From assembly GCA_016771945.1 (NCBI GenBank), contig QZLF01000001.1:1197447-1261446 (forward strand): a stretch of DNA of 64,000 bases. Direction: 5' to 3'. The notes beneath the pieces were generated by a model. That model was not told the DNA's origin, did no database searches, and saw nothing but the letters and a program-made list of their open reading frames with translations. Shown one piece after another: positions 1-8,470 of this stretch; positions within the stretch are counted from its first letter, which is position 1; the number at the start of each line of letters is the position of its first letter. The position numbers were made by a program, and so were the translations under genes. Source of the DNA: Candidatus Leucobacter sulfamidivorax. Its GTDB lineage: Bacteria > Actinomycetota > Actinomycetes > Actinomycetales > Microbacteriaceae.

Positions 1-1
1 G

Positions 2-262
<261 letters not shown>

Positions 263-428
263 GCGTCTCCGTCGCGTCCCGGCCGGCTCGTTCGCCGTCC
301 ACAGGGCTGAATCGCACGAGTTCTCCACGGATCGCGGCTCCGGCCCGGTTTCGGCGATCGCGGCCTGCCCTGGCTGCCTAGGCTGAGGGCACGCCCGGGA
401 TCGGGCGCCGATACCGAGAGGAGGCGGC
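263..428. promoter_or_regulatory. Intergenic region with tag promoter
   Basis: The 166 bp between ligA and the glycosylase hold a TAGGCT -10-like hexamer at 379-384, which would give a leader of about 38 nt, and a ribosome binding site GAGAGGAGG at 415-423. A TCCACGGATCG box at 324-334 resembles boxes found upstream of two other genes (24730 and 33970). No terminator hairpin with a T-run is obvious after ligA. Confidence 0.4.
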
Positions 429-1058
429 ATGACGAGCGCTGCCAGACCCGGCGAGGCGAAGCCGGTGCGGGCCGCCTGGGCGACGAGCGACCCGCTGCTC
501 ACCGAGTACTACGACACCGAGTGGGGCGTGCCCGTCACCGACGATCGCGGCGTGTACGAGCGGCTCGTGCTCGAGTGCTTCCAGTCGGGCCTCTCCTGGC
601 TGGTGGTGCTGCGCAAGCGCGAGGCGTTCCGCGCGGCCTTCGACGGCTTCGACCCGGAGCGTGTGGCCGGGTACGGCGAACGCGAGCTGGCGCGGCTGCT
701 CGCGGATCCCGGCCTCATCCGCAATCGGCGCAAGATCGAGGCGGCGATCGCGAACGCCCGCTCGACGCTGCGGCTGCGGGACGAGGGGCCTGGCCTCGCA
801 GAGCTGGTGTGGTCGTACATGCCGGAGCGTTCGCCCGCGCCCGCGAACGAGGGTGAGGTGCCGTCCTCCTCGCCGGAGTCGGCCGAGCTCGCGAGGGAGC
901 TGAAGCGCCGCGGGTTCTCCTTCGTCGGACCGACCACCGTCTACGCGCTGATGGCCGCCATCGGCATCGTCGACGCCCACCTCGTGACGAGCCACCGCCG
1001 CGGCTGCTCAGGACTCTGGAACGCCGACGGCACGCGCGCGGCGCGCCCGGCCCGCTAG
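429..1058 (+). CDS. tag: DNA-3-methyladenine glycosylase I (Tag family), zinc ligands substituted
   Basis: 209 aa, Adenine_glyco (Tag) family. It would excise 3-methyladenine from alkylated DNA as the first step of base excision repair. Recognisable motifs are YYDTEWGVP (residues 27-35), LECFQSGLSW (48-57, containing the likely catalytic-pocket Glu49) and the FVGPTTVYALMAAIGIVDAH block near the C-terminus. Family members usually carry a zinc site built from an N-terminal RCxW Cys, the His of YHD and a C-terminal H-x3-C pair. Here these read RAAW, YYD and AHLVTS, so only one of the four ligands remains. Start ATG is supported by a strong GAGAGGAGG site 5 nt upstream. The next gene's -10 box overlaps this stop codon. 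Confidence 0.85.
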   Translation: MTSAARPGEAKPVRAAWATSDPLLTEYYDTEWGVPVTDDRGVYERLVLECFQSGLSWLVVLRKREAFRAAFDGFDPERVAGYGERELARLLADPGLIRNRRKIEAAIANARSTLRLRDEGPGLAELVWSYMPERSPAPANEGEVPSSSPESAELARELKRRGFSFVGPTTVYALMAAIGIVDAHLVTSHRRGCSGLWNADGTRAARPAR

Positions 1059-1061
1059 CAT
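1056..1061 (+). promoter_or_regulatory. -10 box of leaderless promoter for the Ntn-hydrolase gene
   Basis: TAGCAT lies exactly 7 nt before the ATG at 1069 and overlaps the tag stop codon. The spacing puts transcription start at or next to the A of the ATG, and there is no Shine-Dalgarno sequence. Confidence 0.55.
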
Positions 1062-1068
1062 TGCGACC

Positions 1069-2031
1069 ATGTGCACGAGATTCGTATGGTCGTCCGAGGG
1101 GCGGCCCGGCGCGGGCCTCGTGCTCGTCGGTCGCAGCATGGACTGGTTCGAGGACACCCGGACGGTGCTCGCCGTGCGACCGCGCGGGGCTTCCCGCGAG
1201 AGCGCGCCGGGGGATCCCGCGAGCTTCTCCTGGGTCTCCGACCACGGCAGCGTGGTGGCGCTCATGTACGGCAGCATCGCCGTCGACGGCATCAACGAGG
1301 CGGGTCTCCAGGTGAGCGGGCTCTACCTCGCCGAGTCCGACTACGGGGCGCGGGATGCGGAGCGCCCCGGTCTCGCGCTGCACCAGGCGATCCAGTGCCT
1401 GCTCGACCGCTTCGACAGCGTCGCCGCCGCGGTCGCGTGGCTGGAGGAGAGCCGGGTGCAGATCATCCCGCTCGAGATCGGGGGCAAGCCCGGCACCGGG
1501 CACATCTCCCTGGCCGACGCGAGCGGAGACTCCGCGATCGTCGAGTTCCTGGACGGCCGGGCCTCCATCCATCACGGCCCCGAGTTCACCGTCATGGCGA
1601 ACTCCCCGGCCTACGCCGAGCAGCTCGAACTGCTCCGGCGGTACACCGGTCTCGGGGGCGACGCGCCGCTGCCCGGAGGCACCGACTCGCCCGATCGCTT
1701 CGCCCGCGCCGCCTACTACTCCGCCCACCTGCCGCTCACCTCCTCGCCTCGCGAGGCGGTCGCCGAGGTGTTCAGCGTGATCCGCAACGCCTCCGCGCCC
1801 TTCGGCACCGTCGACGCCGCGCGCCCCAACATCTCGACGACGCGGTGGCGCGTGGTCGCCGACATCACGAGCCGCACCTACTTCTTCGAGTCGACGCTCG
1901 CCCCGAGCCTCGTCTGGGCGTCGCTCGCGGGGCTCGACCTCTCGCCCGGGCCCGAGCGGGTCTTCGACCCCTCGGCCGATCTCGCGGTCGGCGGGGACGT
2001 GTCGGCGCTGTTCGCGCCGCGCGCGGATTGA
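1069..2031 (+). CDS. Linear amide C-N hydrolase, choloylglycine hydrolase/penicillin acylase (Ntn) family
   Basis: 320 aa. The protein starts Met-Cys (MCTRFVW); in this Ntn family Cys2 becomes the N-terminal nucleophile after Met removal. GRSMDW (residues about 22-27), MANSPAY (about 175) and the C-terminal TRWRVVADITSRTYFF block match the family's catalytic pattern. Members hydrolyse linear amide bonds such as conjugated bile salts, penicillin V or N-acyl homoserine lactones; the substrate cannot be told from sequence. No signal peptide is visible, so a cytoplasmic enzyme is inferred. It lies 10 nt after tag but has its own leaderless-type promoter. Confidence 0.8.
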   Translation: MCTRFVWSSEGRPGAGLVLVGRSMDWFEDTRTVLAVRPRGASRESAPGDPASFSWVSDHGSVVALMYGSIAVDGINEAGLQVSGLYLAESDYGARDAERPGLALHQAIQCLLDRFDSVAAAVAWLEESRVQIIPLEIGGKPGTGHISLADASGDSAIVEFLDGRASIHHGPEFTVMANSPAYAEQLELLRRYTGLGGDAPLPGGTDSPDRFARAAYYSAHLPLTSSPREAVAEVFSVIRNASAPFGTVDAARPNISTTRWRVVADITSRTYFFESTLAPSLVWASLAGLDLSPGPERVFDPSADLAVGGDVSALFAPRAD

Positions 2032-2053
2032 GGCCGGTCCGGGCGGCCCGGAG

Positions 2054-2085
2054 GGCCGGAGACTCGGACGGCCGGATACTCGGAC
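2054..2085. repeat. 16-bp tandem duplication
   Basis: Two units, GGCCGGAGACTCGGAC and GGCCGGATACTCGGAC, lie head to tail with one mismatch, followed by a decayed third partial unit. They sit in the gap between the Ntn-hydrolase and gatC, just upstream of the gatC promoter. Confidence 0.7.
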
Positions 2086-2120
2086 GCCCGGCTCCGACCG
2101 CCTGCCAGGGCGAGCCTCGG

Positions 2121-2126
2121 TAGGAT
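2121..2126 (+). promoter_or_regulatory. -10 box of the gatCAB operon
   Basis: TAGGAT at 2121-2126 predicts transcription start near 2133. This gives a 33-nt leader before the ATG of gatC at 2167. It also sits 7 nt before an in-frame TTG at 2134, so an N-terminally extended leaderless GatC cannot be excluded. Confidence 0.4.
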
Positions 2127-2166
2127 AGGGAGGTTGGTTGAATTCACCCCTTCCCGATGGAGCAGC

Positions 2167-2517
2167 ATGTCTGACATCACCGCGGCCGGCGGCGCCGCGA
2201 CCGGCGCGGGCGCCCAGGGCGGCGAGATCACGGTCGATACCGTGCGCCACCTCGCGGGCCTCGCGCGCATCGCCCTCACCGAGAGCGAGCTCGACTCGCT
2301 CACGAGCGAGCTCGACTCGATCCTGCACAGCATCGCCAAGGTGAGCGAGGTCGCGGGCGACGACGTGCCGGCGACGAGCCACCCGATCCCGATCAACAAC
2401 GTGACCCGGCCCGACGAGGTCGCCGACGCGCTCACGCTCGAGCAGGCGCTCGCGAACGCGCCGGAGACGGCCGACGGCATGTTCCGGGTCTCCTCGATCC
2501 TGGGGGAGGAGCAGTGA
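2167..2517 (+). CDS. gatC: Asp-tRNA(Asn)/Glu-tRNA(Gln) amidotransferase subunit GatC
   Basis: 116 aa, slightly longer than usual because of a Gly/Ala-rich N-terminal lead. The GatC core is clear: [18 protein letters not shown], then [14 protein letters not shown], then PVTRPDEV-like text near the C-terminus. GatC wraps around and stabilises GatA in the GatCAB complex, which converts mischarged Glu-tRNA(Gln) and/or Asp-tRNA(Asn) to the correct amide. The ATG at 2167 is chosen because the following residues fit the family; an upstream in-frame TTG at 2134 would add 11 unconserved residues. The stop overlaps the gatA start (TGATG), implying translational coupling. Confidence 0.93.
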   Translation: MSDITAAGGAATGAGAQGGEITVDTVRHLAGLARIALTESELDSLTSELDSILHSIAKVSEVAGDDVPATSHPIPINNVTRPDEVADALTLEQALANAPETADGMFRVSSILGEEQ

Positions 2518-4058
2518 TGGCGAACGACGTGATCCGCCTCACCGCCGCAGAACTCGCCGCCGAGCTCTCCGCGGGATCGCTCTCCGCGGTCGACGCCGCC
2601 CAGGCGCACCTCGACCGCATCGCGGCGGTCGACGGGGGGCTGCAGGCGTTCCTGCACACCGACCCCGAGGTCTCGCTCGCCGCCGCCCGGGCGATCGACG
2701 AGCGCCGCGCGGCGGGTGAGGCGCTCGGCGAGCTCGCCGGCGTGCCGCTCGCGATCAAGGACGTGCTCGTCACCACCGACATGCCCGCCACCGCGGGGTC
2801 GAGGATCCTCGAGGGCTATCGCTCGCCCTACGACGCCACGGCGGTCGCGCGCTCCCGCGCGGCCGGGCTCGTGAACATCGGCAAGACGAACATGGACGAG
2901 TTCGCGATGGGCTCCTCCACCGAGAACTCGGCCTACGGCCCCACCCGCAACCCGTGGGCCGCGGACCGGGTGCCCGGCGGCTCGGGCGGCGGCTCGGCCG
3001 TCGCGGTCGCCGCGTTCGAGGCGCCCCTCGCGCTCGGCAGCGACACGGGCGGCTCGATCCGCCAGCCCGCGGCCCTCACCGGCTCCGTGGGCGCGAAGCC
3101 CACCTACGGCGGCGTGAGCCGCTACGGGGCCATCGCCCTGGCCTCCTCGCTCGACCAGATCGGCCCCTGCGCGCGCACGGTGCTCGACACCGCGCTGCTG
3201 CACGACGCCATCGCGGGTCACGACCACCACGACTCGACCTCGTTGCGCCACGAGTGGCCCTCGATGGCGGCCGCCGCGCGCGAGGGCGCTGCCGGCGACG
3301 CGCTGCGCGGCCTGCGCGTGGGCGTCGTGAAGCAGCTCATGCTCGACGGGGTGCAGCAGGGCGTGAAGGAGCGCTTCGAGGAGGCGCTCGCGCTGCTCGC
3401 GGCGCAGGGTGCGGAGATCGTCGAGATCGAGGCGCCGCACTTCGAGTACGCGGTCGCCGCCTACTACCTGATCCTGCCGGCGGAGGCCTCGAGCAACCTG
3501 GCCAAGTACGACTCGGTGCGCTTCGGGCTCCGGGTCACGCCCGAGGGCCGGGCGACCGTCGAGGACGTGATGAGCGCGACCCGCGAGGCCGGCTTCGGTG
3601 CCGAGGTGAAGCGCCGCATCATCCTCGGCACCTACGCGCTCTCCGCCGGATACTACGACGCCTACTACGGCAGTGCGCAGAAGGTGCGCACGCTGATCCA
3701 GCGCGACTTCGCGGCGGCCTTCGCACAGGTCGACGTGATCGCCTCGCCGACCGCCCCCACCACCGCGTGGAGGATCGGCTCCCACGGCGGCGACCCCATA
3801 CAGGACTACCTGAACGACGCGACGACGATCCCTGCGAACCTCGCCGGGATCCCCGGCCTCAGCCTGCCGATCGGCACGGCCGCCGAGGACGGCCTGCCGG
3901 TCGGCCTGCAGCTGCTGGCGCCGGCCTTCGAGGACGCGCGGCTCTACCGCGCCGGGGCCGCCGTCGAGGGGCTCATCACCGACCGCGACGGTCGCCCGTT
4001 CTGGCAGCAGAGCCCGACGCTCGGCTCTCTCAGCACTGAGCAGGAAGGTGCATGCTGA
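2517..4058 (+). CDS. gatA: Asp-tRNA(Asn)/Glu-tRNA(Gln) amidotransferase subunit GatA
   Basis: 513 aa, amidase-signature family. GatA hydrolyses glutamine to ammonia for transamidation. The catalytic Ser-cisSer-Lys triad is visible: Lys in PLAIKDVL (about residue 80), the Gly/Ser-rich block [13 protein letters not shown], and [13 protein letters not shown] carrying the nucleophile serine. The ATG at 2517 overlaps the gatC TGA by one base and follows GGGGGAGGAG; a GTG one codon earlier is also in frame. The stop overlaps the gatB start region, so gatC, gatA and gatB form one tightly coupled operon. Confidence 0.96.
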   Translation: MANDVIRLTAAELAAELSAGSLSAVDAAQAHLDRIAAVDGGLQAFLHTDPEVSLAAARAIDERRAAGEALGELAGVPLAIKDVLVTTDMPATAGSRILEGYRSPYDATAVARSRAAGLVNIGKTNMDEFAMGSSTENSAYGPTRNPWAADRVPGGSGGGSAVAVAAFEAPLALGSDTGGSIRQPAALTGSVGAKPTYGGVSRYGAIALASSLDQIGPCARTVLDTALLHDAIAGHDHHDSTSLRHEWPSMAAAAREGAAGDALRGLRVGVVKQLMLDGVQQGVKERFEEALALLAAQGAEIVEIEAPHFEYAVAAYYLILPAEASSNLAKYDSVRFGLRVTPEGRATVEDVMSATREAGFGAEVKRRIILGTYALSAGYYDAYYGSAQKVRTLIQRDFAAAFAQVDVIASPTAPTTAWRIGSHGGDPIQDYLNDATTIPANLAGIPGLSLPIGTAAEDGLPVGLQLLAPAFEDARLYRAGAAVEGLITDRDGRPFWQQSPTLGSLSTEQEGAC

Positions 4059-5572
4059 TGGCGAAGACGAAGCTCATGGACTTCGAACAGGCCCTCGAGC
4101 TCTTCGAACCGGTCATCGGCCTCGAGGTGCACGTCGAGCTCAACACGAAGACGAAGATGTTCAGCTCGGCCCCGAACGCCTTCGGCTCCGACCCGAACAC
4201 GAATCTCACCCCGGTCTGCCTCGGCCTGCCCGGCGCGCTGCCGGTGATCAACGATCAGGCCGTGCGCTACTCGATCAGCCTCGGCCTCGCCCTGGGCTGC
4301 GAGATCGCCGAGGTCTCGGGCTTCGCGCGGAAGAACTACTTCTACCCGGACATGGCGAAGAACTACCAGATCTCGCAGTACGACGATCCGATCGCGTTCG
4401 ACGGCTCGGTCGAGGTCGAGACCGGCTCGGGCCGCGTCGTGCACGTGCCGATCGAGCGGGCGCACATGGAGGAGGATGCGGGCAAGCTCAACCACGTCGG
4501 CGGCTCCACCGGGCGGATCCAGGGCGCCGAGTACTCGCTCGTCGACTACAACCGGGCCGGCGTGCCGCTCGTCGAGATCGTCACCCGACCGATCTTCGGC
4601 GGCGAGGCCGACACCCCGGAGATCGCCGCGGCGTACGTGGCGACGATCCGCGAGATCGTGATCGCGCTCGGCATCTCGGACGCGCGCATGGAGCGCGGCA
4701 ACCTGCGCTGCGACGCGAACGTCTCGCTGCGTCCGCGCGGCAACGAGGACGCCGGGATGAGCGTGCTCGGCACCCGCACCGAGACCAAGAACGTGAACTC
4801 GCTGCGCTCGATCGAGCGCGCCGTGCGCTTCGAGATCCAGCGCCAGGCCGCGATTCTCGCCGAGGGCGGCGCGATCACGCAGGAGACCCGCCACTGGCAC
4901 GAGGACACGGGGGAGACCTCGCCCGGACGCCCGAAAAGCGATGCCGACGACTACCGCTACTTCCCCGAGCCCGATCTCGCGCCGCTCACGCCGTCGCGCG
5001 AGCTCGTCGAGGAGCTGCGGGCCGAACTGCCCGAGCATCCCACCCTGCGCCGCCGCCGGCTGCGCGAGGAGTGGGCGTTCTCGGCGCTCGAATTCCAGGA
5101 CGTGATCAATGCGGGCCTCCTGGGCGACATCGAGGCGACCGTGGCCGCGGGCGTCCCCCCGCAGACCGCGCGCAAGTGGTGGACGGGCGAGATCGCCCGC
5201 ATCGCCAACGAGCGCTCGGCCGCGCCCGCCGAGCTCATCACCCCCGAGCAGATCGCCTCGGTGGTCGAGCTCGTCGACGCCGGCACGCTGAACGACAAGC
5301 TGGCCCGCCAGGTGATCCAGGGCATCATCGACGGCGAGGGCACCGCGACGGAGATCGTCGAGGCGCGCGGCCTCGCGATCGTCTCCGACGACGGCGCGCT
5401 CATCGCGGCGATCGACGAGGCGCTCGCGCAGCAGCCGGACGTGCTCGAGAAGATTCGCGACGGCAAGGTGCAGGCCGCGGGCGCGGTCATCGGCGCGGTC
5501 ATGAAGGCGATGCGCGGTCAGGCCGACGCGGCTCGCGTGCGCGAGCTCGTCCTGGAGCGCGCCGCGCAGTAG
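4058..5572 (+). CDS. gatB: Asp-tRNA(Asn)/Glu-tRNA(Gln) amidotransferase subunit GatB
   Basis: About 504 aa. GatB phosphorylates the mischarged aminoacyl-tRNA and completes amidation with ammonia from GatA. The signature FEPVIGLEVHVELNTKTKMF occurs at the N-terminus. GALPVIN and EVTRP/EIVTRP-type blocks follow, then the helical middle domain and a C-terminal YqeY-like domain ending in GAVMKAMRGQADAARV. Two ATGs compete: 4052 and 4058. 4058 is preferred because AGGAAGG (4042-4048) lies 9 nt before it but only 3 nt before 4052, and it repeats the TGATG overlap used between gatC and gatA. Confidence 0.96.
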   Translation: MAKTKLMDFEQALELFEPVIGLEVHVELNTKTKMFSSAPNAFGSDPNTNLTPVCLGLPGALPVINDQAVRYSISLGLALGCEIAEVSGFARKNYFYPDMAKNYQISQYDDPIAFDGSVEVETGSGRVVHVPIERAHMEEDAGKLNHVGGSTGRIQGAEYSLVDYNRAGVPLVEIVTRPIFGGEADTPEIAAAYVATIREIVIALGISDARMERGNLRCDANVSLRPRGNEDAGMSVLGTRTETKNVNSLRSIERAVRFEIQRQAAILAEGGAITQETRHWHEDTGETSPGRPKSDADDYRYFPEPDLAPLTPSRELVEELRAELPEHPTLRRRRLREEWAFSALEFQDVINAGLLGDIEATVAAGVPPQTARKWWTGEIARIANERSAAPAELITPEQIASVVELVDAGTLNDKLARQVIQGIIDGEGTATEIVEARGLAIVSDDGALIAAIDEALAQQPDVLEKIRDGKVQAAGAVIGAVMKAMRGQADAARVRELVLERAAQ

Positions 5573-5664
5573 TCGGACGCGGAGAGCCGCTCGCCCCGCC
5601 GCTCGCCCCCTTCCCATTCGCGCCCGCGCGGGCTACGGTGGCGCCAAGGGAAAAAGGGGGAGAC

Positions 5665-6273
5665 ATGGTCGACACGGCACACACGGGGAATCATCGATCG
5701 GGTGAGGGGCGCGGCTGGCGGGTGCTGGGAACGCTGCCCTTCGCCGCGGCGATCTTCGTCTTCGTGAACGCGCTCTACATCTTCCTGGTCGCGCTCGGCA
5801 ACATCACCGACTACGGGACGAACTACGCCTTCGTGCAGCACGTGCTCTCGATGGACACGACCAACTTCGGGCAGCCGGCCGGGCAGGGGCTGGATCCCGA
5901 TGTGATGTGGCGGGCGATCGACAATCCGGTCGCGTGGAACATCGGGTACATCGGCATCATCATCGCGGAGTCTCTGGCGGCGATCCTGCTGATCGTCGCG
6001 CTCGTGTTCTTCGTGCGCGCGCTGTTCGGTAGGGCCGGGTACGGCCCGGCGCGGCTCTGGAGCAGCATGGGCCTCGCGCTCATCGTGCTGGTCTTCGCCG
6101 GCGGCTTCATCGCGCTGGGCGGGGAGTGGTTCCAGATGTGGCGCTCGGTCGCCTGGAACGGTCTCGACCCGGCGATCCGCAACGCGATGCTCGCCGGGAT
6201 CGGCCTGGTGCTGCTGCACCTGCCGAGTGCGGCCTGGGAGAAGAAGAGCGCGGCGGAGCACGGCGACCGCTAG
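5665..6273 (+). CDS. DUF2165 family small integral membrane protein
   Basis: 202 aa with four predicted membrane helices: about residues 18-42, 88-117, 130-150 and 170-190. The loop FVQHVLSMDTTNFG after the first helix is the hallmark of DUF2165 proteins. Function is unknown; the family is found in many bacteria as a membrane protein. The ATG is preceded by AAAAAGGGGGAGA. A TACGGT hexamer about 26 nt upstream of the start could be the -10. It stands alone between gatB and the convergent arr gene. Confidence 0.75.
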   Translation: MVDTAHTGNHRSGEGRGWRVLGTLPFAAAIFVFVNALYIFLVALGNITDYGTNYAFVQHVLSMDTTNFGQPAGQGLDPDVMWRAIDNPVAWNIGYIGIIIAESLAAILLIVALVFFVRALFGRAGYGPARLWSSMGLALIVLVFAGGFIALGGEWFQMWRSVAWNGLDPAIRNAMLAGIGLVLLHLPSAAWEKKSAAEHGDR

Positions 6274-6324
6274 AACGCCGGCGCTGGCGCGGGTCGCCGT
6301 TCCGTCTCGGGCGGGATCGCGGGA

Positions 6325-6747
6325 TCAGTTGATGATCTCCCCGCGCTCGTGCGCGGGGACGGCCACGAGCCGCTCGCGCCACAGCTGCAGCGCCTCGGGA
6401 GTCAAACGGGTCCATTCGACGACCTCGCCCACCACGCGAAGCGGTGCACCGGTGCGGTACGAGCGCGTGGGGTTGCCGGGGAACTTCTTGTCCGTCACGT
6501 TCGGATCGTTCTCGAACGGCCCGGTGGGCTCGACCTCGTACACGCGCGGCTCAGCGCCGCCCCCCGCGAGCTCCGCGGCGAGCTCCGCCGCGAGCCCCGC
6601 GCCGTCGGGGAGCGCGGTGAAGTAGACGTGATTCATCACGACTTCGGGACGGTAGTTGGACGGGTGCCCCGCGGTGAGGGCGTCGCCCACGCGCAGATCG
6701 ACGATCGTGCCGTGGAAGAACGGCCCGTCGTCCAGCACGTCGTTCAC
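6325..6747 (-). CDS. arr: NAD+--rifampin ADP-ribosyltransferase (Arr)
   Basis: 140 aa, the normal length for Arr. It opens VNDVLDDGPFFHGT and contains NYRPEVVMNHVYFTAL, then VYEVEPTGPFENDPNVTDKK and FPGNPTRSYRT, near-signature blocks of the Arr enzymes of mycobacteria and other actinobacteria. Arr transfers ADP-ribose from NAD+ to a rifamycin hydroxyl and inactivates the drug. GTG start at 6747 is preceded by AAAGGAGG with good spacing. The gene converges on the DUF2165 gene with a 51-bp gap and is divergent from the thioesterase operon. Chromosomal arr genes are common in environmental actinobacteria, so recent transfer need not be assumed. Confidence 0.93.
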   Translation of the reverse strand: MNDVLDDGPFFHGTIVDLRVGDALTAGHPSNYRPEVVMNHVYFTALPDGAGLAAELAAELAGGGAEPRVYEVEPTGPFENDPNVTDKKFPGNPTRSYRTGAPLRVVGEVVEWTRLTPEALQLWRERLVAVPAHERGEIIN

Positions 6748-6924
6748 GAGCCCCTCCTTTCCCGACGCGGATGCGGTCGATGCCCACGCCTCCCCGCCGC
6801 TTCTCGACGGGCTTCCCACTCGAACATGGTACAGAGGCGGATCGGGCGCGGAATCGCTCCGATAGTGTGGGAGCCGAGAGACGAGAGCGCCCTCGGAGAG
6901 TCGAGGACGCGCACGGAGGATTGC

Positions 6925-7719
6925 ATGGTCGAACCGATCGAAGCCGCCTATTTCGTCCCCGAGGGGGACGACCGCTACCGCCCGACGGAGCACACCGGCG
7001 GCGCCTGGCGCGACGACGAGCAGCACCTGGCCCCGGTCTCCGGCCTCGTTACCCACCACATGGAGCGGTGGCGCGAGGCGAACGTCGACCCCTCGCTCGC
7101 CTTCGCGCGGCTCTCCTTCGAGGTGCTCGGGCAGATCCCGCGGGACACGGTCGAGCTCTCGACCGAGGTCGTCAGGCCCGGACGCACGATCGAGCTCGTC
7201 GAGACCACGGCGTCGATCGGGGGCCGCGCGATCATCAGGGCCCGCGGCTGGCTGCTGCAGACCTCGGACACCGCCGACGTCGCGGGCGAGGAGTTCGCCC
7301 CGCTGCCGCCGCTCGAGGAGGGGGTCGACGCCCGGATCAGCGATGACTGGCCGGGCGGCTTCATCCGCAGCGTGCGCTGCAAGCGGGTGGGCGAGCTGCG
7401 GCCGGGCCGCGGCCGAGCCTGGATGACGAGCGACCTCGCCCTCGTCGTGGGCGAGCCCTCCACAGCCCTCGCCGACTTCGTGCGGCTCATCGACACGGCG
7501 AACGGCGTCGCCGTGCGCGAGAGCCCCGAGCGCTGGATGTTCCCGAACGTCGACCTCACGATCCACTTCTTCCGCAGGCCGGAGGGCCGCTGGGTCGGCT
7601 TCGACACCCGGGTCGCCTTCGGGCCCGGCGGCCTCGGCCTCACGAGCTCGGTGCTGCACGATCTCGACGGGCCGGTGGGCACGGTGCAGCAGGCGCTCAC
7701 CCTGCGGCGCATGGCCTGA
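6925..7719 (+). CDS. Acyl-CoA thioesterase-like protein (double hotdog fold)
   Basis: 264 aa, resembling the 4HBT_3 / TesB-like thioesterase families with two hotdog repeats. The N-terminal half has LAPVSGLVTHHMERW and LSFEVLGQIPRDTVEL; the second half has FVRLIDTANGVAV and FPNVDLTIHFFRRPEGRWVG, the usual second-hotdog text. Proteins of this kind hydrolyse acyl-CoA thioesters. The substrate is not determinable here. The ATG follows GGAGGA by 5 nt. It is followed 13 nt later by the SRAP gene, probably cotranscribed; functional linkage is not evident. Confidence 0.75.
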   Translation: MVEPIEAAYFVPEGDDRYRPTEHTGGAWRDDEQHLAPVSGLVTHHMERWREANVDPSLAFARLSFEVLGQIPRDTVELSTEVVRPGRTIELVETTASIGGRAIIRARGWLLQTSDTADVAGEEFAPLPPLEEGVDARISDDWPGGFIRSVRCKRVGELRPGRGRAWMTSDLALVVGEPSTALADFVRLIDTANGVAVRESPERWMFPNVDLTIHFFRRPEGRWVGFDTRVAFGPGGLGLTSSVLHDLDGPVGTVQQALTLRRMA

Positions 7720-7732
7720 GCGGACCCGAACC

Positions 7733-8470
7733 GTGTGCTCGAGCTACGGCATCGACCTGATCGTCGCAGCCGAACCCGGTGCCGCGCGCGGGGAAGGACC
7801 GTCCCGAGGCGCCTCCCCGGTGCGGTTCGAGGCGATCCCTCCGCTGGAGGAACCCGGGACCCGGCGGCGGATCGAGGCCTGGGCGGCGGCCGATCGCGGT
7901 CGCGCGCGTATCACCGGCCGCATCGCCCGGAACCTGAACCCGCTGATCCACGCGCCGCGGGGCGAGCGGGAGCTCGCCTTCGGCTGGTGGTGGCTGCACG
8001 TGAACGGCCGCCCCGCGGAGTACAGCGCCTTCAACTCGCGCGACGACCGGCTGCTGCGCAGCTGGCACGAGCCGTTCCAGCGCCGCGCGCTGCTGCCCGC
8101 GAGCTGGTACGTCGAGAAGGGCCGCGTCTTCGGCCTTCCCGGCGGCGAGCCGTTCGCGATCGCCGCGATCACGACCTCGACACCCCAAGACGGGGGCGGC
8201 ACCCTGCTCAGCTACTCCATGGTCACCCGCGACGCGGTGGGGGAGGCCGCCACCGCGCATCCGCGCATGCCGCTCGTGCTGCCGGCCGCGATCCACGACG
8301 AGTGGCTCGATCGGGCGCGCCCGGGAGACGCGGGCCTCGTCGCGCGCGCGGTCGCCGCCTCGCAGGCGCTGTCCGCGGAGATGCGGATCAGGATCCGCGA
8401 TCCGCGCGCCGGCGGCACCGGGAGCGGCACCGGCGCGACAGCCTCACAGCCCGCGCTCTTCGACCTCTGA
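7733..8470 (+). CDS. SOS response-associated peptidase (SRAP/HMCES/YedK family)
   Basis: 245 aa. SRAP proteins crosslink covalently to abasic sites in single-stranded DNA through Cys2, shielding them from strand breaks. The protein starts MCSSYG, giving the required Cys2. FNSRDD (about residues 101-106) corresponds to the usual N-A-R motif with its active-site Asn, RRALLPASWYVEK carries the conserved Glu, and HPRMPLVL corresponds to HxRMP. GTG start at 7733 is fixed by the need for Cys at position 2. The last 27 bases overlap the 3' end of the oppositely oriented MFS gene. Confidence 0.88.
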   Translation: MCSSYGIDLIVAAEPGAARGEGPSRGASPVRFEAIPPLEEPGTRRRIEAWAAADRGRARITGRIARNLNPLIHAPRGERELAFGWWWLHVNGRPAEYSAFNSRDDRLLRSWHEPFQRRALLPASWYVEKGRVFGLPGGEPFAIAAITTSTPQDGGGTLLSYSMVTRDAVGEAATAHPRMPLVLPAAIHDEWLDRARPGDAGLVARAVAASQALSAEMRIRIRDPRAGGTGSGTGATASQPALFDL

